A stretch of DNA of 64,000 nt from Rachicladosporium sp. CCFEE 5018 (GCA_002077045.2 KZ111145.1:716260-780259); one strand, 5' to 3'; counted from the stretch's first letter, positions 41,839-53,426 are shown. Notes: a model not told the origin generated them from the letters alone. Numbers and translations are program-made.

Positions 41839-42540
41839 TTAATACTCCGCCATGTCAGTCTTCACTAACTCCAACACATGCCCTCTCAGTCCTCCGCCTC
41901 TACTCCGGCAACACCTCCTACAAGCCGCAATCAGCTTCTTCTCGCCTGCATGATAGTCCCACGACGCTTTCGTGGGCGCAATCACAGTTTCGCTCGATCC
42001 AGGTGAGACTCGCGTGACCCACGGCCGGAATCGCCTCCATGTCAGGACTCGTCCGCCATCCTCGTCGGATACTACACCGGGGACGAACTTCCCAGGAGGG
42101 CCCGGGGGCCGCGTTATCCGCCAGCCGCCGTAAGGGTGGACGAGCGTGAATATCCAGTTGTTCTCGGGATTTTCCGACTCGTTCTTCGGTTCTGACGAGT
42201 CGCCTAACGTAGGACGTACGGTTATCGTGAGGTTGGTGATGCGGTTGAAGTCCTTCTCGGAGATCGACGTGATCTGTTGCTCGACTTCCGGACTTGTGTC
42301 AGAGGACCCGTGGACAGAGAGCGTGAACTTCGAGGCGCTGTAGTAGTCGTTATAGCAAGCGATGTATGTAGGTAGGCACTCGAGATAGATTTGCTTTGAT
42401 GTGTGCAGAAGATTGTATGAAAGTGGTAACAGTGGGATTGGAGACTCTGAGGGGGTGGCAGGGTAGAGAGTGGTGTAGATCTCGAGACGGAGCTCTTTTG
42501 GGAGTGCGAGGAGAGTCGGCAGAGGCACCTGTAAGGCCAT
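41839..42540 (-). CDS. 2EXR/F-box-like fungal hypothetical protein (copy A)
   Basis: A 233-aa protein of a large fungal family that starts with an F-box-like or 2EXR-like helix (LLALPKELRLEIYTTLYP) followed by LLHTSKQIYLECLP. The conserved middle has EKDFNRITNLTITVRPTLGD and WIFTLVHPYGGWRI; the end has SWDYHAGEKKLIAACRRC. Related loci are at 45232, 46424, 52734, 55818 and 57076. Copy B partner is 52734-53426. It converges on the transporter, with 203 bp between the stops. The family label rests on the N-terminal motif; function unknown. Confidence 0.8.
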   Translation of the reverse strand: MALQVPLPTLLALPKELRLEIYTTLYPATPSESPIPLLPLSYNLLHTSKQIYLECLPTYIACYNDYYSASKFTLSVHGSSDTSPEVEQQITSISEKDFNRITNLTITVRPTLGDSSEPKNESENPENNWIFTLVHPYGGWRITRPPGPPGKFVPGVVSDEDGGRVLTWRRFRPWVTRVSPGSSETVIAPTKASWDYHAGEKKLIAACRRCCRSRGGGLRGHVLELVKTDMAEY

Positions 42541-42731
42541 TATGCTTGTTGAATGTCACGTAAACTGGAGGAGAGGCAGCGATAATTGTATAGTAATCGG
42601 AGCTCTGTAGTCGATAGCTGCTCGTCGACGGCTGTCTGGCTTCTTCAAATCTGCCAGTGGTCCAGGGGCATGATGGGTATGACCTTCTACAAGTGCAAAA
42701 AGCCAATATTTTCCAAAAGTGAAACCACGTG

Positions 42732-42822
42732 CTCCGAATCGGGGAATTGAACCCCGGCCTCCTCGGCGCTTGGTTCTGATAACCGTGAGAGCGAGAAATC
42801 CTAGCCACTAGACCAATTCGGA
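42732..42822 (-). tRNA. tRNA-Glu (CTC), intron-containing (copy A)
   Basis: Minus strand: acceptor stem TCCGAAT pairs with ATTCGGA, box A is TGGTCTAGTGG, box B is GGTTCAATTCC, and the anticodon loop is CTCTCA followed by an intron of about 19 nt after position 37. The anticodon stem TCTCG pairs fully with CGAGG, allowing one T-G. Total length 91 nt fits a 72-nt mature tRNA plus intron. Confidence 0.9.
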
Positions 42823-43443
42823 CTCGATAGAAGAGGGGAAGAAATTGTAGATTATAATACTTGTTTCTAGACGCGAGCCATGACTTCCAGGTGCGCTACC
42901 GAGGCCAATGACTTCCATAGCACTTGTCTAGAGCTCTCGACCAGTCGCAGCACTGGGGAGTCTCACATCTTCGGCAAGTCTCATACCCAAGCACTTCCGT
43001 GAGTCTGACATTTTCCATCGGAACAGTTCTAGCCTGGAAGCATGTATCGAGTTAGCCGCAACACTGATATCTCCAGATGAAACAGAAAACACATTTCGAA
43101 AGAACACCTGCGGTGCGGTCGATGATAGCACAAACACCTCCGAGAAGAGCGGAGGTCGTGTCGCCATGCTTGTCTACCACGTGACCAGGATGAAACTTTC
43201 TCCCGAGTCAACCCACCTTCCTACCTGTGTAACCTGACTACTACGTACCCTGGAATATTGGCGACATGATGAACGCCATCGCTAACGAACAATCAGCCCT
43301 GTGTCCACATTGAGCGTTTACACCGTACAATGCTCCTTCGATATGATCTCCAACCCTCTACAACACCCCGCTTCTCGCTCGCAGATCGGCCCGCTCGGCA
43401 AGAGTGCGGCTGCTCGACATCACCGATTTTCTCGCATGTCGTG

Positions 43444-43537
43444 ATGACGGACCTCCTGGGCACTGCAATCATCGCATTGCTCGGAGCTGTCTTCGCTAAG
43501 GCCTGCGTCATGTGGAGCATGAGGATTCGCCATGCCA
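43444..43537 (+). other. Putative extra 5' coding exon of the aquaglyceroporin (copy A)
   Basis: Encodes TAIIALLGAVFAKACVMW, a hydrophobic helix, and stops at donor GTAAGC at 43538. A 134-nt intron ending AACAG at 43671 would join it in frame to the aquaglyceroporin ATG at 43680. Copy B shows the same (54112-54205, intron also 134 nt, also in frame). The open frame extends further upstream to an ATG at 43330. It could instead be an upstream ORF in the leader. Confidence 0.45.
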
Positions 43538-43679
43538 GTAAGCTTCCCCTCTGCATATTTGGCACGCGGCAAGTATGAGTAGCGTCGACCGTTGGAAAGG
43601 TAGTATCTGCTCTTTCTTTTGACCTCTTATTGCTCGCGAACGATCAAGGTCTTCCGAATCGCTAAGAACAGATCTCACA

Positions 43680-44908
43680 ATGGCTTCGTCTGTCTTACCT
43701 CGTCACTCTCCGGACTGGTCATCCAAGGAGTCTCACGACAACGACCTCAAGTCAGAGGCGACTTCGCCGCCGCAAGCTGTCCTGACCTCGCCAACTACAA
43801 TCACGACCCAACATGATCGTCTCGCGCCCACCGAGAGCGGACTGCAAGCTACCTCAACTGGCCTCTCACACTCTCGGGCCTTGCTCGGCCTCCATCCGAG
43901 TGCACCAATAGACCAAGAACATGACCTTGCCGAGCACAGTGACTTGTGGTGGCCAAAGATCCGCATGACTCTCAAGGAGCCCTTCGGCGAATTCTTCGGC
44001 ACCTTCATCATGATCCTGTTTGGTGATGGCTCTGTTGCTCAGGTACTGCTCAGTACAGGCCAGACGAGTGCACCGGGAGGTAATGGCTTCGGCACCTATC
44101 AATCGATCTCCTGGGGCTGGGGATTGGGTGTGATGCTGGGCATCTATGTCGCGGGCGATAGTGGGGCGTACCTCAAGTTAGTCTTTCTAGCTCGCATCCG
44201 CTCGGCATATACTGATGTTCCATGAATAGTCCCGCAATCACATTCACATCCTGCCTCCTCCGGAAACTCCCTTGGCGACGCTTCCCGATATACTTCATCG
44301 CTCAGGTCCTCGGTGCCTTCTGTGCTTCGGGCGTAGTCTATGCGAACTACATCAACGGCATCAACACATTCGAAGGTGGGCCTGGCATTCGTACAGTGCC
44401 TCCTTCGAAGACTGCAACCGCGGGAATCTTCTGCACGTACCCGCAAGCTGACCTGACGAAAGCAAGTCAGTTCTTCAGTGAGTTTATTGCGAGTACGATC
44501 TTGATGTTCGTCATCTTCGCTCTCAAGGATGATACGAACAAAGGAAGCTTTTCGGCGTCAGGGAACTGGTTCCCACTAGCCCTCTTCTTCCTGATCTTCG
44601 GACTCGGCGCCTGCTTTGGCTGGGATACCGGCTATGCGATCAACCTCGCTCGTGACTTCGGACCACGACTGATGAGTTACTGCGTCGGGTATGGACACGA
44701 GGTGTGGAGCTCGGGAGGGCACTACTTCTGGATTCCCATGGTGGCGCCTTTCTTCGGATGTGCGTTTGGAGGACTGCTGTATGATGTGTTCTTGTACACC
44801 GGGCCCAGTCCGATCAATACTCCTTGGTTCGGGCTGAGAGAGCTGATACACCCGAAAGCTGCGATTGCGGAGAGAGTGAGGCAGCAGAAGGAGCAGCGGA
44901 TGGTCTGA
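43680..44908 (+). CDS. Aquaglyceroporin, MIP family (copy A)
   Basis: Six-helix channel for water, glycerol or related small solutes. An N-terminal extension of about 95 aa rich in Ser/Thr precedes PFGEFFGTFIMILFGDGSVA. A 53-nt intron, 44177-44229 (donor GTTAGT), splits the first NPA box; splicing restores NPAIT at residue 166. The second half-helix is NLARDFGPR at residue 304; the Asp after Arg is typical of glycerol-permeable members. Exons of 497 and 679 nt give 391 aa. The C-terminus is charged (KAAIAERVRQQKEQRMV). An in-frame upstream exon may add an N-terminal helix. Confidence 0.93.
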
Positions 44909-45231
44909 GGCACGTAGCAGTGTAAAACTTCAGCTTGACTACGGAGGTGCCCGATTTCGTGAGTACTGCCATGGAATGTAATGTCGTGGCTGCGTGCAGT
45001 TTCAAGGACGCTCGCTCAACAGATCTTACGTAGATCGGAGGTAGGATCAAGTCCGCCTTAGCTGCTTCCTGCGTAGATGAAGTCCATCGCGCTTTCCGCC
45101 AGCGGTCCATCCGCCAAGCAAGTACTCACCAGTTTGCATTATTGCTCCTTCACGACACAGATCTGCACAAAACAAGGACCGCACTTCGAGGAAATCCATG
45201 CTCCACCGGCACTTATACCAATCTCCGCAAG

Positions 45232-45922
45232 ATGTCTTCCGCAACAACGTTCCTCACCCTCCCAAAAGAACGCCGCCTTCATATCTACGAACACGTCTAC
45301 CCGCTCCAGCCATCTCCTACGCCAATACCCCTCGCTCCGCACTCGCATGGCCTCCCTGGTGCCTCGAGGCAACTTTACCTCGAATCGATACCCTGCTACG
45401 TCGCCTGTCGCCAAAGCTACTACAGCGAGTCCCACTTCCAATTGTTCTTCCAGAAGTCCAACCGTGTGCGGAACGTGCGCCGAGTCGAGGTCAAGATCAT
45501 GGCGGTCCCGAAGCGCGACTTCAACAACATCACAAAGCTCAGTATCAGAGTGCGTCCTTGCGTGGGGTCGCGGTGCCCTGGATACAAAGTACAATGAGGA
45601 CTGGATCTACACCCTCGTTCATCCACTCAGTGGCTGGTGCATTGAGCGCATTCACCCCATTTGTGGCAAGTGTAACGCTTTACACACCTCTTGGTCAGAT
45701 AACGGCCATCGCTGTTGGAACCATCGCAGGTTCAGACGCCACATGTTGCATAAGACTATCAAGGGCACCAGGCAATCCGACTGGGAACAATTATGGAGAT
45801 GGTATCCCAATGAGTCAGAGCTGATCGTGGCTTGCGAAGAAGATGCATGGGAATGGCAGGGTGATGGGGGATTCAGGCAGCATGTGCTCGATATTGTGGG
45901 CACGGAGATGTTGGAAGCTTGA
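45232..45922 (+). pseudogene. 2EXR/F-box-like gene, frameshifted allele (copy A)
   Basis: Starts MSSATTFLTLPKERRLHIYE, like the intact copy at 55818, and reads in one frame to LSIRVRPCVGSRCPGY near 45590. The family block NEDWIYTLVHPLSGWCIERI then appears in a different frame and continues to FRQHVLDIVGTEMLEA at 45922. A one-base-scale indel near 45585 explains this. A 40-nt intron starting gtgcgt could also restore the frame but would be unusually short and lacks a branch site. Confidence 0.6.
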
Positions 45923-46423
45923 TTTGCGGGCTGAGATGCTGGCTCCCAAACCTGCGCAAGCTGTAGATCTCTGAGGCGCTTCCGGTTACCAGGATCACAG
46001 GATGGAACGCTGCAGATGTCTGGTAGGCCAAGTTTCGGTATTGCTCAAGACAGACTGGTGCATTGATGGTGTTTTGGTCGTGAATGGAAGGAATCGAGCG
46101 CCAGAGTCATCTTACCAAATGGCTCATCAAGTCTTCGACCCCATCAGCAGGGAGACGAGAGTATGACTGCTCTGCGCGGGCGAACAATGAAAGTGCATGT
46201 ACCCCGTTCACTATCGATCTCTCATCGGTCCGCTTCGATGTTCAATCTGTAAGCATACTTTGGAGGGCACGGATGTGCGAATAAGGTCGCGCCTGCCTCA
46301 CAAAGTAGCGTCTTGGTCCATCCACTTGGGTCTTGCCCACGAACGACTTTCTCAAAAACATGAGCAGACTTGCGTCTACCGGCTCCTGCATTCAAAGCAA
46401 GCGATTGTCCATCGGTGTTCAAC

Positions 46424-47219
46424 ATGAGTCACAGAGACGACCTACCACACGTGATGATCCTCGAACGACCTGCGAGTACGGGTATAGCCATGGAAGCAGA
46501 CCTCGCAAACCTTGCCTCCCTCACCCTCGACGAACAGAGCGGCATACCTCCCTCGACTTTCCTCGCCTTGCCGGAAGCGCTTCGCCTTCTCATCTACGAA
46601 CACCTCGACGCCCCAGTGCCCGCCAATGGTTCGATACCCCTTTCGCCTCTTCCCAACGCGAAACTTCGCACATGTCGCCAAGTCTATACCGAGTGCCTGC
46701 CAATTTACCGCACCGGTTGTGATATCTACTACAGCTCATCGCACTTCGATCTCATCCTAGACGCCAGTATCTCCCAGTCTCAAGCCGAAGAACGCATCCT
46801 CTCAATCCCTGAGCAAGACTTTGACAAGATCGCCAACCTGACAACCACCGCGCTCTCCAGCAGACCGATAATCATAGCCAATCGAGTCTACACCCTCATA
46901 CACCCTCATACACCCCAACGGCGGCTGGCGCATCGAGTGGCACCGTGTGCCCGGTCAGGGCCAAGGTCCACCCATGCCATGCAAATTCGTTTCGGACGGC
47001 TGGGCATTCATATACCGAAAATTCATACCGCATTATGCACCAGTGGGTCCTGAATCGACGCAACGGTTACCGGTACTTGTGAAAGGGTCTTGGGGTATGG
47101 TGTATGACCCATTAGCCGCGGAGGGCTGTGACGATGGTGAATGGGCCCTTGTTGACGCCTGCATGAGGGTTCCGAAGCGGATCGGTGGATCGAGGGGACA
47201 TCTGCTGGAGCTGATATAG
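46424..47219 (+). pseudogene. 2EXR/F-box-like gene with 10-bp frameshifting duplication (copy A)
   Basis: The frame opens MSHRDDLPHVMILERP, then STFLALPEALRLLIYEHL and a conserved LILDASISQSQAEERILSIP block. Near 46890-46915 a 10-bp unit (caccctcata) is repeated in tandem. This shifts the frame, and the downstream family sequence (WHRVPGQGQG, DDGEWALVDAC) lies in another frame up to a TAG at 47217-47219. At that codon copy B reads AAG and continues. Both lesions are specific to copy A. Confidence 0.7.
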
Positions 47220-47733
47220 ACTAGGATGGTGGAGTGCGGTCTTCATGTTGGTGCGAGGAGTGGCGATACCACCTCATCATTGAGCGCATGAGAATCTAAG
47301 CAGCGTTTTGGTCTGGCGTCTCCAGGGCTGCTCAGGGCATCTTGGTCGTTGGTTCAAGTGCGAACTGGGTTGACGGGTACGATGGATCCACCGACCGTTC
47401 GGAAGATTGGGTCGAGATCGTGGTCCCGAGCTGCGCGCCAGTTGGAGAGAAATGCCTAAGATGATTCATGAAGAGCAATGTCCCCACGCTTCGCGCGCAC
47501 TCATGCTTTTGATTGAGATGCACTATGCATCGTCGGAGCGGTCAGTCATGGAAATTTACGCAGCTACATGTATGATACATAGTGCAGTGCACGTAGGAAA
47601 GATTATGCTGTCAAAGCTATTATAGAGATCACCGACCTTCCCCCTTTGAACTCCCTTTAGTTCATACATGCGACGCCAAGCACCCCAGCAAACACCAGCT
47701 CAATCTGCGCCGATCTGGATAAGATTCCGTTCA
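47220..47733. other. Intergenic, no gene recognised
   Basis: Remnant of the 2EXR-like reading frame for about 15 codons, then no supported feature. Confidence 0.4.
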
Positions 47734-48891
47734 CTAGTTTCCACTGTGTCCATGCGCCTCAGCAATAGCCAACTGCAACTGCGCTCCTCCACTCTTGACA
47801 AACAGCGCCAGCCTGTCGCCGCCAATCATCGCTACCTCTGTAGCCATGGCGAACATGCCCACACCAGCGATTGTGACCTGCACAAACACGAGCTTGGCGT
47901 AAAGCTTGATGAGCCTGAGGCGGGCAGCGCGGTCGAAAGACCTCCAAGCCTGGACGAACACCTTCTTGGCCGAACCGCGAGCACTCATGTCGAGCTCGCC
48001 GATGACTGAGCTGCGGTCGAAGGGCACAATGGTCTCCTGGTCATTTGGAAGGAGAGCAGCCTCGATGCGAGTAAGCGTGACTGCGGCCGGTAGCAGGATC
48101 GTGATAGCTACGAAGAGTGCGGTGGCAGGGACGGCTGCAAGCTTAAGCATATCCGCAGGGCACATCATGGGCATCTCGCCGGCAACGTGAGCGTTGTGTA
48201 GCTTCTGTGGGATGCCAAGGGCGAAAGCCACAGCGATAGGGAGGATGACAGTGACTTGCTGCGCGACGGAGAAGACTAGCGTAGGCAAAAGGATCGCCTT
48301 GCATTGCTTACGCGGGATGAAGCGCTTGTTCCAGGACATGGTCGATGGCGTGGTGATCATCTTGTGAGTCCATGCCATGTGTACGCGTGCAAGAGAGAGG
48401 GAGGCGAAAATGTAGGTGAATGCGTGGCCAAACACGCCCAAGCCGAGGAGACCGGCGAGAGTGTTGGCTGTCAGGCCATGAAGAGCGTGGTAGAAGATTG
48501 CAAAGCCGAGCCCTCTCCAGCGTGCGGCGAACCCTCCAGTGCGTTGCAGATGGCCGATTGTAGTCGAGATCTTGGCTGTGATGGGCTCGTTCTGAATGAC
48601 CATGATCTCCACATCGCGGTCGGCGTCCAGCAGTGCCTCCTTCTCGGAAACCTCCTCCTTGTATGCAGGCGGACTTGACTCGATGATGGCCGTAGTAGAC
48701 GGCGACTCAACCATTGCGAGGGAAGCCATGACATTCCCGAGGGTGTATCGTACCGATGCCATGAGTACCAGGACTATGATCGCGGTAATAGCCACTGGCA
48801 GGAACTCTCGCGGCTTCATCTCCATCTCCGGGCCTGCGGCCTCGTATAGCTTTGCATCTGATTGCAGCTTCTCGAACAGCGTCGGGTTCAT
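47734..48891 (-). CDS. Multi-pass membrane protein (copy A, 5' end cut by gap)
   Basis: Minus-strand protein truncated at MNPTLFEKLQSDAKLYEAAG by the 10-N gap; copy B shows 27 more residues upstream. Hydrophobic segments include FLPVAITAIIVLVLMASV, ILLPTLVFSVAQQVTVILP and AAVPATALFVAITILLPAAV. It ends AHGHSGN. The family is unknown to me. Confidence 0.82.
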   Translation of the reverse strand: MNPTLFEKLQSDAKLYEAAGPEMEMKPREFLPVAITAIIVLVLMASVRYTLGNVMASLAMVESPSTTAIIESSPPAYKEEVSEKEALLDADRDVEIMVIQNEPITAKISTTIGHLQRTGGFAARWRGLGFAIFYHALHGLTANTLAGLLGLGVFGHAFTYIFASLSLARVHMAWTHKMITTPSTMSWNKRFIPRKQCKAILLPTLVFSVAQQVTVILPIAVAFALGIPQKLHNAHVAGEMPMMCPADMLKLAAVPATALFVAITILLPAAVTLTRIEAALLPNDQETIVPFDRSSVIGELDMSARGSAKKVFVQAWRSFDRAARLRLIKLYAKLVFVQVTIAGVGMFAMATEVAMIGGDRLALFVKSGGAQLQLAIAEAHGHSGN

Positions 48892-48901
48892 NNNNNNNNN
48901 N
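48892..48901. other. Assembly gap, 10 N
   Basis: The left flank is the membrane-protein gene and the right flank is mid-PDR-transporter, so the sequence steps back by about 10.9 kb. Confidence 0.98.
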
Positions 48902-51900
48902 AGGCATTCCGGTCGTCTCCGCACTACGCTAGACTGCTCCAGGATATGGAGAGCTACGAGAAGGCCATCAAGGAGAGCGACTTTGCAGATGCCAAGGAGT
49001 TTGAGCAGTCGGTGCAGGAGAGCAAGTCGAAGCGAGTGTCCGACAAGTCGTCTTACACCATCAGCTTCCCACGTCAAGTACTTGCCTGCACGAAACGAGA
49101 GTTCTGGCTCATTTTCGGCGACACAACTACCCTTTGGACGAAGATCTTCATCATCATCTCGAACGGCTTGATCGTAGGATCTCTCTTCTATGGCGAGCCT
49201 CTGAACACCGAAGGTGCATTCACTCGTGGTGGCGCCATCTTCTTCAGTATCCTCTTTCTGGGCTGGCTGCAACTGACTGAACTCATGAAGGCAGTCAGTG
49301 GGCGGGCAGTTGTGGCAAGGCACAACGAATATGCTTTCTACCGACCTTCCGCTGTCGCTCTGGCAAGATTGATTACAGACTTTCCGGTCATCCTGATCCA
49401 GACGATTCTGTTTGGGATCTTGATGTACTTTATGACGAATCTCGACATTACGGCCGGCAAGTTTTTCATCTACATGCTCTTTGTTTACATTACAACAATC
49501 ATGTTGACGGCGCTCTACCGCATGTTTGCATCCGTCAGTCCGGAAATTGACACTGCTGTGCGATTCTCCGGTATCGCCCTCAACTTGTTGGTTATCTACA
49601 CCGGCTACGTTATTCCGAAGACGCAGCTGTTATCAAAATATATCTGGTTCGGATGGCTTTATTGGATAAACCCAATCAGTTACTCGTTCGAAGCGGTGCT
49701 AACGAACGAGTTTTCGGGACGCACAATGCAGTGCGCACCGAGCCAATTGGTCCCGCAAGGCCCTGGAGTCGATCCAGCCTACCAAGGCTGTGCTTTGGCG
49801 GGCGCTGAGATCAACGCACAGTCTGTCACAGGTGATGCGTACCTAGCGACGCAATACAACTACTCGCGAAGCAATTTGTGGCGCAATTTCGGTGTCGTGA
49901 TTGCCTTCACGGTGCTTTACCTCCTTATCACGATGCTTGCCAACGAGCTGTTCAGCTTCACATCGTCCGGTGGAGGCGCGTTGATCTTCAAGAAATCTCG
50001 CAAGGCCAAGAAGATCGTTGCAGATGCTTCTCCTGCGGTTGCTGACGAAGAGAAGGGCGCAGCTGCTCCGGCCAGCGACAGCAGCTCAAGCTCAAAGCGA
50101 GAGGAGGCTGAGAGCGATTCTGGTGAGGCTATGGCGCAGATTACCAAGAGTGAGAGCATCTTCACATGGCGTAATGTTGAGTACACTGTCCCTTACCTTG
50201 GCGGCGAGAAGAAGCTGCTCAATAATGTCAATGGCTATGCCAAGCCTGGTGTCATGGTTGCATTGGTCGGCGCATCTGGAGCTGGCAAAACTACACTGCT
50301 CAACACACTCGCACAGCGCCAGTCGATGGGCGTGGTGTCAGGCGAGATGTTCGTCGATGGCCGTGGTCTTGGTCCCGAATTCCAACGCAACACTGGCTTC
50401 TGCTTGCAGGGTGACCTACACGATGGGACAGCCACCATTCGCGAAGCTCTCGAGTTCTCAGCCGTCCTCCGGCAACCGGCAAGCACGCCTCGGTCAGAAA
50501 AGATTGCATACGTCGATCAGATCATCGACCTCCTCGAGTTGAATGACATGCAAGACGCTCTCATCATGAGTCTAGGAGTCGAACAGCGCAAACGCCTCAC
50601 CATCGGCGTCGAGCTCGCCGCCAAACCCTCCCTACTGCTTTTCCTCGACGAGCCGACATCAGGTCTCGACTCCCAGTCCGCCTACTCCATCGTCCGCTTC
50701 CTCAAGAAACTCGCCGCAGCCGGCCAAGCAATCGTCTGCACGATCCATCAACCCTCCTCAATCCTAATTCAGCAATTCGATATGATCCTCGCCCTCAATC
50801 CGGGCGGCAATACCTTCTACTTCGGGCCCGTCGGTGAAGGCGGCTCAGCCGTGATCAAGTACTTCGCCGACCGTGGCATCCACTGCCCGCCGGAGAAGAA
50901 CGTTGCTGAGTTTATCCTTGAGACTGCTGCGAAGCCTATGAAGAAGGCTGATGGCACGAGGATCAATTGGAACGATGAGTGGTTGCATAGTGAGGATGCG
51001 AAGCAGGTTATTGAGGAGATTGAGGGGTTGAAGTTGGCGAGGAGCAGGAGTGTGCCGGAGAAGGTGAGGAAGGAGCAGGAGAGGGAGTTTGCTGCGTCGA
51101 CGGTGGCGCAGACTATGGAATTGACGAAGAGGACGTTCAAACAGGTAAGCGTTGCAATTTTCCCTGTCTCGAGGAAGTCCGCAGGTCGCGTCTGCATTTA
51201 CAGACCTCTCCACGGCTGCGCATTCTGATTAAGGGCGTCACTGAGAGACAAGGTGTCTGTCGACTATTCGTCATCTCACTGACGCTCTCGACTGACCGCG
51301 AGGTTGTGGTCATGCGAAGACTAGCGGAGGAGCGCTCCAGGGAAATTCGAGAAAAGCGAAGTTCTCAGTGTATCATTTGCTGACACTCACTTTACAGTAC
51401 TGGCGCGACCCATCCTACATCTACGGCAAGCTGTTCGTCTCCGTCATCGTCGGCATCTTCAACGGCTTCACCTTCTGGCAATTGGGCAATACGATTCAGG
51501 ACATGCAGGTAAGCACCCACTCAACTTTCCATTCCCTCCGCGATCACAGCACTGACACCCCGATCGAATCGTATGTTCACTAGCTTCCTTATCATTACGA
51601 TACCACCCACGATCGTCAACGCCGTCGTTCCAAAGTTCTTCACCAACATGGCACTTTGGCAAGCTCGGGAGTACCCATCTAGGATCTACGGCTGGTTCGC
51701 ATTCACTACCGCTCAAGTGGCGTGTGAGATTCCGTGGGCGATCCTTGGAGGCTTCCTGTACTGGGTCATCTGGTACTTCCCTACCGGTTTGCCAACGGAC
51801 TCGGCGACGAGTGGCTACGTATTCCTCATGACTGTTGTAAGTTGAATTTCCCTCAGCTCTGATCTCCACGATCACAAGTCATGCTTACTGACCTCGTTCC

Positions 51901-52530
51901 CAGCTTTTCTTCCTCTTCCAAGCCTCTTGGGGCCAATGGATCTGCGCCTTCGCCCCGAGCTTCACAGTCATTTCGAACGTTCTCCCCTTCTTCTTCGTCA
52001 TGTTCTCGCTCTTCAACGGCGTAGTCCGTCAATACAGCGCCCTGCCAGTCTTCTGGCGCTACTGGATGTACTGGGTCAATCCGTCCACTTGGTGGATTGG
52101 CGGTGTCCTCGCAGCAACCCTCCACGACATTCCAGTCGAGTGCGCGGTGTCCGAGACAGCGCACTTTGATGCACCGCCGGGCCAGACTTGTATGGAGTAT
52201 GCTGGGGCCTTTGCGCAAGGTGCTGGAGGGTACTTGTTGAACCCTGGTGCGCAGCAGGATTGCCAGTATTGTCCTTATACTGTGGGAGACCAATATCTGG
52301 CTGGACTGAACATCAATGCGAGCGACAAGTGGAGGGACTTTGGAGTCTTCTTGGTGTTTGTGTTTACTAATTGGTTCTTGGTGTACTTCTTTATCTGGTC
52401 TGTAAGGGTGAAGGGCTGGAGCTTTGGATTCGGAGCGCTGTTTGGAGCGTTGGGCAAAGCGGTGGAGCTGGTGAAGGGCCCGTTCAAGAGCAAGGGTAAA
52501 GGTAAGGGTGAGGAGAAGGCAGAGGAGTAG
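48902..52530 (+). CDS. PDR-type full ABC transporter (copy B, 5' truncated by gap)
   Basis: Begins at AFRSSPHYARLLQDMESYEK after NBD1 and continues to the stop at 52530. Exons are 48902-51144, 51398-51508, 51567-51836 and 51904-52530; internal exon lengths (111, 270, 627) equal copy A. NBD2 motifs GASGAGKTTLL and LLLFLDEPTSGLDSQS are intact. Protein differences are few (for example VVARH for VVSRH). The second intron again lacks an AG at the frame-required end (51566). Loss of the N-terminus is an assembly effect. Confidence 0.9.
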
Positions 52531-52733
52531 AAACTGATTTGTCAACTCACTGGTGAAGGCAAAGAATATAGATATAGACTGGCAGGTGGAGATTGTGCTT
52601 AGCGAGGAGTCGGCGTATTGCTTCATGTACTCAGTCACTTTAGCAGAATGACCTTCATGGTCAGAATATATCATATAGCTGCTCGAATTGTGGAACTTTG
52701 CCACGAGTTACCCTCTACGACCCAACATATCAG

Positions 52734-53426
52734 TCAATACTCCGCCATATCAGTTTTGACCAACTCCAGCACATGCCCTCTCAGCCCTCCTCCTCTACTC
52801 CGGCAACACCTCCTACAAGCCGCAATCAGCTTCTTCTCGCCTGCATGATAGTCCCACGACGCTTTTGTGGGCACAATCACAGTTTCGCTCGAACCGGGCG
52901 AGACTCGCGTGACCCACGGCCGGAATCGTCTCCATGTCAAGATCCGTCCGCCATCCTCAGCAGATACTACACCGGGGATGAACTTCCCGGGGGGACCTGG
53001 GGGTCGCGTGATCCGCCAGCCGCCGTAAGGGTGGACGAGCGTGAATATCCAGTCGTTCTCGGGATTTTCCGACTCGTTCTTCGGTTCTGACGAGTCGCCT
53101 AACGTAGGACGTACGGTTATTGTGAGGTTGGTGATGCGGTTGAAGTCTTTCTCGGAGATCGACTTGATCTGTTGCTCGGTTCCCAGACTTGTGTCAGAGG
53201 ACCCGCGGACAGAGAGCGTGAACTTCGAGGCGCTGTAGTAGTTGTCGTAGCAAGCGGTGAATGTAGGTAGGCACTCGAGATAGATCTGCTTTGATGTGTG
53301 CAGAAGATTGTATGAAAGTGGTGACAGTAGGATTGGAGACTCTGAGAGGGTGGGAGGGTAAAGAATGGTGTAGATCTCGAGACGGAGCTCTTTGGGGAGA
53401 GTAAGGAAACTTGTAGGAGACATCAT
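52734..53426 (-). CDS. 2EXR/F-box-like fungal hypothetical protein (copy B)
   Basis: A 230-aa partner of 41839-42540. It keeps FLTLPKELRLEIYTILYP, EKDFNRITNLTITVRPTLGD, WIFTLVHPYGGWRI and YHAGEKKLIAACRRC. The first residues differ (MMSPTSF versus MALQVPLPTL), so the N-terminus has been rearranged between copies. Function unknown. Confidence 0.8.
   Translation of the reverse strand: MMSPTSFLTLPKELRLEIYTILYPPTLSESPILLSPLSYNLLHTSKQIYLECLPTFTACYDNYYSASKFTLSVRGSSDTSLGTEQQIKSISEKDFNRITNLTITVRPTLGDSSEPKNESENPENDWIFTLVHPYGGWRITRPPGPPGKFIPGVVSAEDGGRILTWRRFRPWVTRVSPGSSETVIVPTKASWDYHAGEKKLIAACRRCCRSRGGGLRGHVLELVKTDMAEY

Larger units (their letters stand above)
38007..48891. repeat. Block 2, copy A (PDR transporter to membrane protein)
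   Basis: Same gene content as 48902-59396. It ends at the 10-N gap inside the membrane-protein gene. The tRNA-Glu gene is on the minus strand here and on the plus strand in copy B. Confidence 0.9.
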
